A program made the translations under genes and the position numbers. This document shows positions 52,335 through 62,778 of a stretch of 64,000 bases of DNA, piece by piece; positions within the stretch are counted from its first letter, which is position 1, and each line of letters starts with the position of its first letter. The stretch is taken from positions 3,844,001 to 3,908,000 of the forward strand of contig NZ_CP140255.1 in NCBI RefSeq assembly GCF_034479615.1, read 5' to 3'. Origin of the DNA: Vreelandella neptunia. Its GTDB lineage: Bacteria; Pseudomonadota; Gammaproteobacteria; Pseudomonadales; Halomonadaceae. The notes under the pieces are model-generated. The model was given only the letters and a program-made list of their open reading frames with translations, ran no database searches and was not told where the DNA came from.

Positions 52335-53383
52335 CCGAGCAACGACCCGCACAACCTCAAGCTAATCAGCAGCGATCTGTCCAGCCAGACGCTGACCAGC
52401 AACTGATCGACGACTTTGGTCGGCGCATTAGCTACGTGCGCATCTCGGTCACCGATCGTTGTGATTTTCGCTGCGTATACTGCATGAGCGAGGAGATGAC
52501 ATTCCTACCCCGCGCCCAGGTGCTGACGCTGGAAGAGATCGCCATGGTGGCGCGCGCCTTCACCGAACTCGGCGTGGAAAAAATCCGCCTGACTGGCGGC
52601 GAACCGCTGGTACGCCGCGGCATTGAGCAATTAGTCGACGAGATCGGCGCCATGCCAGGTCTTAACGACTTCACCATGACCACCAATGGTGCCAGCCTAC
52701 GCAAGCACGCCAAGCAGCTTTACGCCAGCGGCCTGCGGCGGCTGAACATTAGCCTGGATTCACTGGATGCAGAGCGCTTCAAGCAGCTCACCCGCACCGG
52801 CGATTTGACCAAAGTCATCGACGGCATTCACGCTGCCCAGGAAGCGGGCTTTAAACGCATTAAGCTCAACGCGGTAATCTTAAAAGGTCGCAACGACGAC
52901 GAAGTGATCGATCTGGTCACCTTTGCACGCCAGGAAAACCTCGATATTAGCTTTATCGAAGAGATGCCGCTGGGCGATGTCTCCGACCACTCACGGGCGG
53001 AAACCTTCTACTCCAGCGATGACGTTCAAGAATTGATCGAAACGCGCTATCCGCTGATCCCCACGACCGAAACCACACCCGGCCCATCGCGCTACTTCAA
53101 AATGGCCGATAGCGACAGCCGGGTTGGATTTATTTCCCCCCATAGCCACAACTTTTGCGATACCTGTAACCGGGTGCGTGTAACCGTGGAAGGCCGTTTG
53201 CTGCTTTGCCTAGGCAACGAACACTCGGTGGATCTGCGCGCTGTGCTGCGCCACCACCCCGGCAACATGCAGGCACTGAAAGAGGCGATTATCAACGCCC
53301 TGCCGCTTAAGCCGGAACGACATCACTTCACCACCGATGGCGATGTGCAGGTGGTACGCTTTATGAATATGACGGGGGGCTAA
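52331..53383 (+). CDS. moaA: GTP 3',8-cyclase MoaA
   Basis: A 350-residue radical SAM enzyme performing the first step of molybdopterin synthesis from GTP. The N-terminal cluster is C44-x3-C48-x2-C51 (CDFRCVYC); [12 protein letters not shown] near residue 92 is the SAM-binding segment. The C-terminal cluster lies in [13 protein letters not shown] and LLLCLG. It ends in the required Gly-Gly (MTGG). The ATG at 52331 overlaps the moeA stop; another ATG at 52325 is possible. The N-terminal 25 residues are Gln-rich and not part of the family core. Confidence 0.94.
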   Translation: MTEQRPAQPQANQQRSVQPDADQQLIDDFGRRISYVRISVTDRCDFRCVYCMSEEMTFLPRAQVLTLEEIAMVARAFTELGVEKIRLTGGEPLVRRGIEQLVDEIGAMPGLNDFTMTTNGASLRKHAKQLYASGLRRLNISLDSLDAERFKQLTRTGDLTKVIDGIHAAQEAGFKRIKLNAVILKGRNDDEVIDLVTFARQENLDISFIEEMPLGDVSDHSRAETFYSSDDVQELIETRYPLIPTTETTPGPSRYFKMADSDSRVGFISPHSHNFCDTCNRVRVTVEGRLLLCLGNEHSVDLRAVLRHHPGNMQALKEAIINALPLKPERHHFTTDGDVQVVRFMNMTGG

Positions 53384-53386
53384 GCG

Positions 53387-54409
53387 TTGGCAGGGGTGGC
53401 AAAAACAGCAAACGCAAAAGTGCCGGTACATATTATTACCGGCTTTCTCGGCAGCGGCAAAACCACGCTTATCCACAGCCTCATCGAGCAGAAGCCTGTG
53501 GATGAAAAGTGGGCCATCCTGGTCAATGAGTTTGGCCAGATCGGCATCGACCAGGCGATGTTTGACGCCCGTGACGATGTGGTAGTGAAAGGCCTTCCCG
53601 GCGGCTGCCTGTGTTGCCAGCTCGCCTTTGTACTGCAAGCGGCACTGGTGAATTTACTCGCACGCAGCAAGCCCGACCGGGTAATCATCGAGCCCTCAGG
53701 CCTTGGCCACCCAGCTGGTCTGTTGGATCTACTACGTGGGGAAGCCTTTCTTGAGGCGGTCGAAGTACGCGATATTATTGCTACTCTTGACCCACGCCGA
53801 TTAGATGACGCCCGCGCTCGACAGCACGACACCTTCCGCGACCAGCTCGATATGGCCGATGCGGTGGCACTCACTATGCTCGACCAGAGCACACCCGAGC
53901 AGCTCGGCGCCGCTCATGCGTTTGTGGCGCAGCGCTGGCCGCCGCGCAAATGGGTGCAGGAAGCTCCCCAAGGTGAACTACCCATAGGGCTGCTGACCCA
54001 AAGCGGAAACGCAGAAGCAAACGATATGAACGTGCCCGCAAACCATCAGCAGCTGTCCGCAACACCCAGCTTAGCCGGGTCTTTTTTTGATTTTCCGCCC
54101 CCGCCCGGCAAGCCCCAACGTGAAATCGGCACCTCGCTGGGCTACACCAGCACGGGATTACGTTGGCACCCAAGCGAGCGCTTCGATCTGGATAACTTGG
54201 CCGCCTGTTTGGGAGAGCTACCCAGCGAGGCGCGCATTAAAGGCGTGTTTCATACCGATAGCGGCTGGAAACGCTTTAACCGCGCCGATGGTACGCTCAG
54301 CGTTGAAAGCAGCGCGTGGCGGCAAGACTCCCGGCTGGAGGTTATCCTTCCTGATACGAGCCCCGCTCTCGATATCGAAGGCCGACTCCGCTTACTGACG
54401 CTGGGTTAA
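53387..54409 (+). CDS. CobW/G3E-family GTPase, metal chaperone type
   Basis: A 340-residue GTPase. Walker A GFLGSGKTT is near residue 20, the metal-binding CxCC in GGCLCCQL near 70, EPSGLGHPAG near 105 and the C-terminal CobW domain from about 240 (IKGVFHTDSGWKRFN). The usual NKxD is replaced by LDQSTPEQ near 160, at the place of the guanine-specificity loop, so nucleotide preference may differ. TTG is the apparent start, with GGGGG upstream; a GTG three codons later is an alternative. It follows moaA after three bases. The metal is unknown. Confidence 0.8.
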   Translation: MAGVAKTANAKVPVHIITGFLGSGKTTLIHSLIEQKPVDEKWAILVNEFGQIGIDQAMFDARDDVVVKGLPGGCLCCQLAFVLQAALVNLLARSKPDRVIIEPSGLGHPAGLLDLLRGEAFLEAVEVRDIIATLDPRRLDDARARQHDTFRDQLDMADAVALTMLDQSTPEQLGAAHAFVAQRWPPRKWVQEAPQGELPIGLLTQSGNAEANDMNVPANHQQLSATPSLAGSFFDFPPPPGKPQREIGTSLGYTSTGLRWHPSERFDLDNLAACLGELPSEARIKGVFHTDSGWKRFNRADGTLSVESSAWRQDSRLEVILPDTSPALDIEGRLRLLTLG

Positions 54410-57114
54410 GCGCCCGTAATCAATCTCTCGATGGCTTCTGCTGTGACCGGTCGCCCAAACAGATAACCTTGGTAAGCGTGACAGTCGTGCGCCAGTAACC
54501 ACGCCTGCTGCGCTTTGGTCTCTACCCCTTCCGCAATGACCTCTAGATTAAGGCTCTCTGCCAGGGCAATGGTACTCTCGACAATCGCCGCGTTGGCTTG
54601 GCTTTCGAGCACCTGCTGCACAAATGATTGGTCGATTTTAAGCTGATCCAGCGGCAGTTGCGCCAAATAAGCCAGTGACGAGTAGCCAGTGCCGAAATCA
54701 TCCAGAGAGAAACGTACGCCTCGCGCTTTAAGGGCAAGCATTTTATCCCTAGCGTCATCTCGCGCTTCCACAAACAGCGACTCGGTCACTTCCAGTTTTA
54801 GCCGCTGAAGCGGCGCCTGTGTGCGCGCAAACACCCCCTCTACGCGGGCCAAAAAGTGCTCATCGCGAAACTGTAGCGGACTGATATTCACTGAAATGGT
54901 CAATTTTCTTAGCTGCGGGTGCTGCGCCCAACGCGCTAATTGATAGCAGGCATCTTCTAACACCCATTCGCCCACATCATTTATCAGCTCATTGCTTTCC
55001 AACAGCGGAATAAAATCGCCCGGAGAGACCATGCCTCGTTCGGGATGTTGCCAGCGCAGTAACGCTTCCACGCCGGTGATCCTACCGTGGTGATCCACCT
55101 GGGGCTGATAGTAGAGCTGCCACTGCTGACTTGCCTGGGCTTGGCGCAGATCCGCTTCAAGTTTTACATGAGCCAATAGCGCTGCCTGCATGGAAGGATC
55201 AAAAAAGCACACCCCATGACGGCCGTTACTCTTAGCTTGAAAGAGCGCCATGTCGACCTGCTGCAGATAGTCATCAACGCCGTACTCATTGCTCGCCATA
55301 ATCGCAATACCAATACTCCCCGTCACCTTGATGCTCTCTTCGGCAAGAGTGATCGGCTCGTTAAGCGCCGCCAGCAATTTATAAGCGATACGCTCCACCA
55401 GTTGAGCGGTTTGGGCATGATGGCTATCCACACCTTCGATTAATACCGCAAACTCATCGCTCCCCAGCCGCGCTAAGGTATCGGTATCGCGCAGCATCTG
55501 GCCCATCCGCCGAGCAACGCTCTGTAACACCTGGTCTCCCGCATAGTGCCCAAGGGTGTCATTGATTTGCTTAAAGTTATCGATATCGATAAATAGCAGT
55601 GCCCCGCAACGCTGATGGCGCTGTAGCTCTTTCAGGGCAGTCCCTATACGATCCATAAACAGCCGTCGGTTGGCCAACCCGGTTAAGGTGTCATAAAACG
55701 CAAGCTGATGAATCTCCTGCTCAGCGGCTTTACGCTCGCTGATATCACTCATGGTGGCCACGTAGTGGGTTAATGTGCCCTCAACGCTATACACCGCGCT
55801 AATGGTTAGCCACTCAGGGAAAAGCTCACCGTTTTTGCGCTGATTCCAAATCTCGCCTTCCCAATTACCGGTTTTGATAACACGCTTCCATAAACGGCGG
55901 TAAAAGGCGGCATTGTGTAGCCCAGAGCTGAACATGCGCGGGTTATTACCCACTATCTCGGCTTCGCTATAGCCGGTAATGCGGCTGAAGGTCTCATTAA
56001 CCTTGAGTATGATGCCCTGTGGATCGGTGATGAGAATGCCTAAGTGCGTCTGGAAGGCAGCAGCGGCAATTTGCGCCTCCGCACGGGCCTGTTCGCGCTC
56101 CTCAATACGCTGTCGCAATTGATGCGCTAACGCTAAACGATTCAGGTAGTGACGCGCGCCCCAAGCACCCAGTAAAGCAATGACGGCCATTACCAGTGTT
56201 AAAATCAAAGTCCGCTGCCGCCATGCCGAAAGCAGTTCGTGAAGATCAACGCCGACCACGGCCAGCATAGGATATTCGCCTACTCTCAGCATGCGAAACA
56301 GCCGCTTACGGCCATCAATAGGTGAGTCAAAGTTGATTGACCAGGTGGGCTCGCCACGAGTGAGCCACTCAACCGTTTCAGGACTATCTATAGTCGTGCC
56401 GATTGAAAGTTGCTCTTCAGGTATCGGATACCGGGCAATAAATTTTAAACTTGAGTCTACCAGGGCAATGCTCTCGCCGTCGTAGACGCTCATCTGCTCA
56501 AGAGAGTCGGCAAATACTTGCGGAACAATGCGAGAGATCACCACTCCGGCGAAATCACCTTGAGAGCTATCGAACCGCCTACCATGATATAAGTAGTAGC
56601 GTTGATCACTTCTGGACAAGTTGAGTGGCGTAATTATTTCCTGTCGACTCCCTTCCTTAAAAGCGTTAAAAAAAGTCGTATCACTGATATTGAAGTCAGC
56701 ATTCCATCTTCCGCTGCCACTCGCCAGCACACGCCCTTCCTTATCTAAAATGACTATTTCGTCAATCATAGGCATATATTGGGTAAGGTTTTCCAAGGAA
56801 TGCTGAAGCTCATCCGCGTGTTCATTATCTGTCATCCCTTGCAACGCCAATAGTTCTGTTAGCCCAAAAAGTGCCTGGCCACTTTGTGCAAATACACCTT
56901 TTGCCCACTCAGCAACCACATTGGCACGAGCGGTAATACGTGACTCAGCAGCCTCAATTTCTTGCTTATACTGTTCGCTCAACAGCCAACCAAAAAGTAC
57001 CATCATGACAAGCAGTGCGAGTAGATATAGCGCAATCACATGGCGGCGCTGTTGGCGGTAAGTCTTGGTAGCTTTCAAAACATCATCATTTACATCATTG
57101 GAGGTAGCGGACAT
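54406..57114 (-). CDS. Membrane GGDEF-EAL protein with extracytoplasmic sensor and PAS domain
   Basis: A 902-residue c-di-GMP enzyme. Helix 1 is at residues 25-46, a Cache-like periplasmic domain extends to about 300 (IALVDSSLKFIARYPIP), helix 2 follows near 305-325, then a PAS domain (ILITDPQGIILKVNETFSRITGYSEAEI) near 362, a GGDEF domain with the altered site GSDEF near 557 and an intact RDTD inhibition site, and an EAL domain (VEALLRWQHP, VTESLF, LDDFGTGYSS, VIAEGVET). The EAL residues for phosphodiesterase activity are present; the cyclase site is uncertain because of the first Gly to Ser context. It is tail-to-tail with the CobW gene (4-bp overlap). Confidence 0.9.
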   Translation of the reverse strand: MSATSNDVNDDVLKATKTYRQQRRHVIALYLLALLVMMVLFGWLLSEQYKQEIEAAESRITARANVVAEWAKGVFAQSGQALFGLTELLALQGMTDNEHADELQHSLENLTQYMPMIDEIVILDKEGRVLASGSGRWNADFNISDTTFFNAFKEGSRQEIITPLNLSRSDQRYYLYHGRRFDSSQGDFAGVVISRIVPQVFADSLEQMSVYDGESIALVDSSLKFIARYPIPEEQLSIGTTIDSPETVEWLTRGEPTWSINFDSPIDGRKRLFRMLRVGEYPMLAVVGVDLHELLSAWRQRTLILTLVMAVIALLGAWGARHYLNRLALAHQLRQRIEEREQARAEAQIAAAAFQTHLGILITDPQGIILKVNETFSRITGYSEAEIVGNNPRMFSSGLHNAAFYRRLWKRVIKTGNWEGEIWNQRKNGELFPEWLTISAVYSVEGTLTHYVATMSDISERKAAEQEIHQLAFYDTLTGLANRRLFMDRIGTALKELQRHQRCGALLFIDIDNFKQINDTLGHYAGDQVLQSVARRMGQMLRDTDTLARLGSDEFAVLIEGVDSHHAQTAQLVERIAYKLLAALNEPITLAEESIKVTGSIGIAIMASNEYGVDDYLQQVDMALFQAKSNGRHGVCFFDPSMQAALLAHVKLEADLRQAQASQQWQLYYQPQVDHHGRITGVEALLRWQHPERGMVSPGDFIPLLESNELINDVGEWVLEDACYQLARWAQHPQLRKLTISVNISPLQFRDEHFLARVEGVFARTQAPLQRLKLEVTESLFVEARDDARDKMLALKARGVRFSLDDFGTGYSSLAYLAQLPLDQLKIDQSFVQQVLESQANAAIVESTIALAESLNLEVIAEGVETKAQQAWLLAHDCHAYQGYLFGRPVTAEAIERLITGA

Positions 57115-57227
57115 CGCATAGAAGCCTTATCCAGGTAACCCAGCATGGCACCTGATACAGTGTAAAAAGTAACCAAAAACGATACATAACACGCGCTGAC
57201 ACGTGGCTTGATACGATAGTGCCGCGG

Positions 57228-57278
57228 CGCTTTTAGGATGTATATCAGTTTTTATCACCGTTAATGCCCTAAAAAGCG
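57228..57278. repeat. Spaced inverted repeat upstream of the LysR gene
   Basis: CGCTTTTAGG (57228-57237) and CCTAAAAAGCG (57268-57278) are inverted copies (one extra A in the right arm), 30 bases apart, in the gap between the GGDEF-EAL and LysR genes. It may form a hairpin or hold a regulator. Confidence 0.35.
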
Positions 57279-57318
57279 TGATGTTATGCATTGACAGCCT
57301 ATCTACCAGGGAATTGTT

Positions 57319-58221
57319 ATGGCATCGCTGGGCCAAATGAGTGACTACGAGATACGGCTAATCCGTATTTTCAAGACAGTCGTTGAGTGCGGTGGCTTTA
57401 CCGCGGCTGAAACTACGCTGGGTATCAGTCGTTCGGCGATTAGCCAGCACATGAACGACTTGGAGGGGCGGCTGGGGTTTTCGCTCTGCCAGCGGGGGCG
57501 TGGCGGGTTTAGTTTAACCGAGGAGGGTAAAGAGATTTATCAGGCAGGGTTGACGCTACTGACTGCGCTTGAAACATTTAAAAGCGACGTCAATGCCCTG
57601 CATCAAACAATCAAAGGCGAGCTGAATATCGGCATTACCGACAACCTAGTGACGCTACCTGCCATGCACGTCACCAATGCACTGGCGGAACTTAGCGCGC
57701 CGGAGCATGAGGTAACGCTGCATATTCATATGGAGCCTTCTGACGCGGTCATTCGGGGCGTCATGGATGGCCACTTGCACGTCGGCGTAGTACCTGCAGT
57801 GAACCTGCCCACCAGTTTAGAAGCGCGGCACCTTTACGATGAGCCATCGTATCTTTACTGCGCGGCAGGCCATCCGCTGTTTACGGAGGATGATAATACG
57901 CTTAGCTGTGCAGATATCGCTCAACACTCGGCTATTTCGCCCCGCTACCCGCTGCCGGTTGAGGCCCGCCAGGCCCATGATGCGCTAAGCCTGCGTGCCT
58001 CGGCATCCGACCGTGAAGGCGCTGCTTTTTTGATTCTTACCGGGCGCTTTATCGGTTTTCTGCCTGAACACGTCGCAGCACAGTGGGTGGCAGCGGGCAA
58101 GATGCGGGCGCTACACGCCAACTCGCAGCACTACCGCATCCCCTTTGTACTGATCACCCGACATGATCGCCGCCCCAACCGAGTGGTCGATGCGTTTCTA
58201 CGTTTAATCAAAAGCAGCTAG
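57319..58221 (+). CDS. LysR-family transcriptional regulator, probably of pyrimidine catabolism
   Basis: A 300-residue LysR protein: winged helix at residues 7-65 (LIRIFKTVVECGGFTAAETTLGISRSAISQHMNDLEGRLGF is split across the two helices) and an effector-binding domain from about 95 (GELNIGITDNLVTLPAMHV). It is convergent with the NCS1 transporter and close to the dihydropyrimidinase operon, so control of pyrimidine use is likely but rests on position alone. Confidence 0.85.
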   Translation: MASLGQMSDYEIRLIRIFKTVVECGGFTAAETTLGISRSAISQHMNDLEGRLGFSLCQRGRGGFSLTEEGKEIYQAGLTLLTALETFKSDVNALHQTIKGELNIGITDNLVTLPAMHVTNALAELSAPEHEVTLHIHMEPSDAVIRGVMDGHLHVGVVPAVNLPTSLEARHLYDEPSYLYCAAGHPLFTEDDNTLSCADIAQHSAISPRYPLPVEARQAHDALSLRASASDREGAAFLILTGRFIGFLPEHVAAQWVAAGKMRALHANSQHYRIPFVLITRHDRRPNRVVDAFLRLIKSS

Positions 58222-58228
58222 GATAGAG

Positions 58229-58250
58229 AACCCGGCACGAAGCCGGGTTT
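58229..58250. terminator. Hairpin between LysR and NCS1 genes
   Basis: AACCCGGC (58229-58236) pairs exactly with GCCGGGTT (58242-58249) around ACGAA. TTT follows on the plus strand and CTCTATCC on the minus strand, so it ends the LysR gene better than the convergent transporter gene. Confidence 0.75.
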
Positions 58251-58257
58251 CAACTGT

Positions 58258-59775
58258 TTAACGCTGCTCGGCTGCCTCATTGGCCATTATTGGCGCAGGC
58301 CCCGCCTGAGGCGATGATGCCAGCACTTGGCTGGCGACAAAATAAACGATGGCCCCCAGCGCCGAACCGGTGAACCAGCCGTAATCGTAGAACCAGTTCA
58401 TAGTGCCTGTTAACAGCGATAGTAAAGTTAGCGCCACGGGCACACCGAAGGCGATGAAACCGGCGACATTTACAGCAGGATAGGCATGGCTATCCATATA
58501 TAGGCTGGGCACATCCAGGCGCTGCTTTTTAATCAGGAAATAATCCACCGCCATAATGCCCGCGATGGGCCCCAGCAAACTGGAGTAACCCAGCAACCAG
58601 TTGGAGTACATCTGCTCAAGAGAGACACCTGGCGGAATAACGCCCGCTTTTTGTAGCAGATCGTAGCCCATCAGTAGCACGCCCACCGCGCCGGTCATTA
58701 GCACGCCGCGCGTCTGGTTAATCAACTTGGGGGCAATGTTCTGAAAATCGTTGGTAGGCGACACTATGTTAGAAGCCGTATTGGTGGAGATCGTAGCAAT
58801 AATGATCAACAGCATCGCCAGTACCACCCAGAAGGGGCTGTCGATATAGCCAATCAAACGTACCGGGTCGGCAACGGTTTGGCCCACCAGCGTCTCGGAA
58901 GCCGCTGTTAATACCACGCCCAGCGCGGCAAAGAAGAACATCGTTAGCGGTAGTCCAATCACCTGACCCACGATTTGATCTTTTTGGCTTTTGGCAAAGC
59001 GGCTGAAATCGGGAATATTCAGCGACAGCGTAGCCCAAAAACCCACCATGGCGGTTAAGCCCGCGAAGAAGTAGCCATAAACCGACGCTCCTTCAGGCCG
59101 CGACGGCGGCTGCGCCAGTAGTTCGGTCATCGACATATGTGGCCACGCCCACACCATCAGACCAAACCCAACGGCTAGCAGCAGGGGCGCCGCCAGGGTT
59201 TCCAACCATTTAATCGACTCTGCCCCACGAATCACCACATAGAGATTCATCGCGCCGAAGACAAAAAAGCCGATCACTTCACCTACGCCGCCAAGCGCTG
59301 CCCAAGCGGGAATCAACTCGGAGAGCAGCAGATGAATGGCTAAACCACCAAACATGGTTTGAATACCAAACCAGCCGCAGCCGACTAAGGCGCGCACCAG
59401 GCAGGGAACGTTGGAACCTAAAATACCGAAAGACGAGCGTAAAACCACCGGAAAGGGGATACCAAACTTAGTACCGGGAAAGGCATTTAAGGTGAGAGGA
59501 ATCAGCACGATTACGTTGGCCAACAGAATGGCAAACAGCGCCTCCCCCACGCTCAGCCCGAAGTAGGCGGTTAATACCCCGCCTAGGGTGTAGGTGGGCA
59601 CGCAGATCGACATGCCTACCCAGAGTGCCGCAATATTCCACTTACTCCAGGTGCGCTCGCTGGCCTGGGTAGGCGCAATATCCTCATTAAAGCGAGAACT
59701 GCTGCGTACATCGTCCCCTACATCAAGCTCTATCAGCCCACCTCGATCCACCATCTGAGAGGTTGTTTCGGTCAT
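58258..59775 (-). CDS. NCS1-family nucleobase/hydantoin-type permease
   Basis: A 505-residue transporter with twelve predicted helices, the NCS1 family of cytosine, uracil, allantoin and hydantoin carriers. Typical parts: WNIAALWVGMSICVPTYTLGG at helix 1, GTKFGIPFPVVLRSSFGI, GCGWFGIQTMFGG and NTASNIVSPTNDFQN. GAGGAG precedes the ATG. The dihydropyrimidinase genes across the gap suggest uracil, thymine or a dihydropyrimidine as substrate. Confidence 0.88.
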   Translation of the reverse strand: MTETTSQMVDRGGLIELDVGDDVRSSSRFNEDIAPTQASERTWSKWNIAALWVGMSICVPTYTLGGVLTAYFGLSVGEALFAILLANVIVLIPLTLNAFPGTKFGIPFPVVLRSSFGILGSNVPCLVRALVGCGWFGIQTMFGGLAIHLLLSELIPAWAALGGVGEVIGFFVFGAMNLYVVIRGAESIKWLETLAAPLLLAVGFGLMVWAWPHMSMTELLAQPPSRPEGASVYGYFFAGLTAMVGFWATLSLNIPDFSRFAKSQKDQIVGQVIGLPLTMFFFAALGVVLTAASETLVGQTVADPVRLIGYIDSPFWVVLAMLLIIIATISTNTASNIVSPTNDFQNIAPKLINQTRGVLMTGAVGVLLMGYDLLQKAGVIPPGVSLEQMYSNWLLGYSSLLGPIAGIMAVDYFLIKKQRLDVPSLYMDSHAYPAVNVAGFIAFGVPVALTLLSLLTGTMNWFYDYGWFTGSALGAIVYFVASQVLASSPQAGPAPIMANEAAEQR

Positions 59776-60392
59776 TTTTTATCTCCTCAGCATTGCGTTA
59801 TTGCGCTGTCTAGCTCCCACGGCCAGTGGAGCTTTTCAAAAAGGCGCTTAGAAATCATGGCTTTTAGAAAGCATTGTTTTTCAAAACCATCGTTCTTAAA
59901 AACCATAGCTTTTAGAAAACAAGCAATAAGCATGCCTACTTGAAAAAGCAGGTCAATTAACTCATTGATTAAAAAGCTGCCTTTCAGGACAACAATATTA
60001 TTGTTAGCTTTTTATCTTTATATTTCCCCTACCTCAAACAAAAACCAACTAAACCAAGCTAGATCAAAAAAAATATTTGCACCAACTTTAAACAACAAAA
60101 ATCTAAACACAGACATTAAAAACACACTAACCATCTGATTTAAAATAAATAAAAATTTCTTCCAAAATAGTGCAGAGGTTCACCAAAAAAGTGAACAGCG
60201 CCAAATAGAACAATAAAAACAAGCAAACTCAAAGAGTTAAACACAAATTAACAAATCTCCTCTAAAGACTTGCTAAAACCACCCACCCAGCGCTACTTTC
60301 AACAAAAGCTGTCTCTTTCGTCAGCTTTATAAAACTAGTTTTGAGAACACTACAAACATACGCTACATATCAACAATCAGAGGGAGCGTCTC
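59776..60392. promoter_or_regulatory. AT-rich 617-bp divergent control region of the pyrimidine genes
   Basis: The gap has no credible ORF and is far richer in A and T than the genes. It holds imperfect direct repeats of ATGGCTTTTAGAAAGCA (59857-59873) and ATAGCTTTTAGAAAACA (59905-59921), 48 bp apart; an inverted pair GTTCAC-N7-GTGAAC (60178-60196), a shape fit for a LysR regulator; AAAGCTG-N10-CAGCTTT (60306-60329); and the palindrome AAAACTAGTTTT (60332-60343). It surely contains promoters for the transporter and the catabolic operon; I could not fix a -35/-10 pair. Confidence 0.55.
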
Positions 60393-61259
60393 ATGCAGAA
60401 GATGAAAATCGGGTTGATTCAGATGGGCCTGAAAACCAGCACCGATCTTGAACCAGAAGCTATCCGCGACGCCATGAACGAGGCACATCTGCCAATGATT
60501 CAGCAAGCGGCTGATCAGGGCGTGCAGGTGCTTTGCTTCCAGGAAGTGTTTAATCAGCCCTACTTTTGCCCTAGCCAGGACGGCAAGTGGTACGCCGCCG
60601 CCGAGCGGGTGCCAGAAGGCCCCACCTGCCAAATGATGCAGAAACTCGCGGCTGAGCACCGTATGGTGATTATCGTACCGGTCTATGAAGAGACCGAGAC
60701 CGGCGTTTACTACAACACCGCCGCGGTGTTCGATGCCGACGGTAGCTACCTGGGCAAATACCACAAAACCCACATCCCTCAAGTGGCTGGTTTTTGGGAA
60801 AAATTCTTCTTCAAACCGGGAAAATCCGGCTGGCCAGTGTTCGATACTGCCTACGGCAAAATCGGCGTGTATATCTGCTACGACCGTCACTTCCCAGAAG
60901 GCTGGCGGGCGCTTGCTCTTAACGGCGCGGAGGTGATTTTCAACCCCTCCGCCACCGTGGCGGGTCTTTCCCAATACCTGTGGGAACTAGAACAGCCCGC
61001 CTCCGCCGCCGCCAACGGCTGCTTTATTGCTGCGATCAACCGGGTTGGCACCGAGGCCCCCTGGAACATCGGCGACTTCTACGGCTCCAGCTACATCGTT
61101 AACCCCCGCGGCAAAATCGAAGCCCAGGCCAGCGAAAGCGAAGACGAGCTGCTGGTACACGAGATCGATTTGGACATGGTGCGGGAGGTGCGCAACAACT
61201 GGCAGTTCTTCCGCGACCGTCGCCCGGAAACCTATACCCGCCTCACCGACGGCGAATAA
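60393..61259 (+). CDS. Beta-ureidopropionase (N-carbamoyl-beta-alanine amidohydrolase), nitrilase family
   Basis: A 288-residue amidase of the nitrilase superfamily, third step of reductive pyrimidine breakdown: N-carbamoyl-beta-alanine to beta-alanine, ammonia and CO2. The catalytic Glu is in LCFQEVF near residue 49, Lys in KYHKTHIPQ near 125 and Cys in VYICYDRHFPEGWR near 162. GVWAEG-like N-carbamoylputrescine amidases are similar, so the substrate call rests on the dihydropyrimidinase gene 32 bases downstream. GAGGGAG precedes the ATG. Confidence 0.85.
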   Translation: MQKMKIGLIQMGLKTSTDLEPEAIRDAMNEAHLPMIQQAADQGVQVLCFQEVFNQPYFCPSQDGKWYAAAERVPEGPTCQMMQKLAAEHRMVIIVPVYEETETGVYYNTAAVFDADGSYLGKYHKTHIPQVAGFWEKFFFKPGKSGWPVFDTAYGKIGVYICYDRHFPEGWRALALNGAEVIFNPSATVAGLSQYLWELEQPASAAANGCFIAAINRVGTEAPWNIGDFYGSSYIVNPRGKIEAQASESEDELLVHEIDLDMVREVRNNWQFFRDRRPETYTRLTDGE

Positions 61260-61288
61260 GCCCTGTTAATTAATTTCCCAAGGAGTAA

Positions 61289-62731
<1,443 letters not shown>

Positions 62732-62778
62732 CCGGCGCTTAATAACTGTTGTTTCTATAAAACAGCGGAGGCTCTACC

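Noticed and set aside
57291..57320. TTGACA as the -35 of a LysR promoter
   Set aside because: The only -10 candidate at a fitting distance overlaps the start codon.
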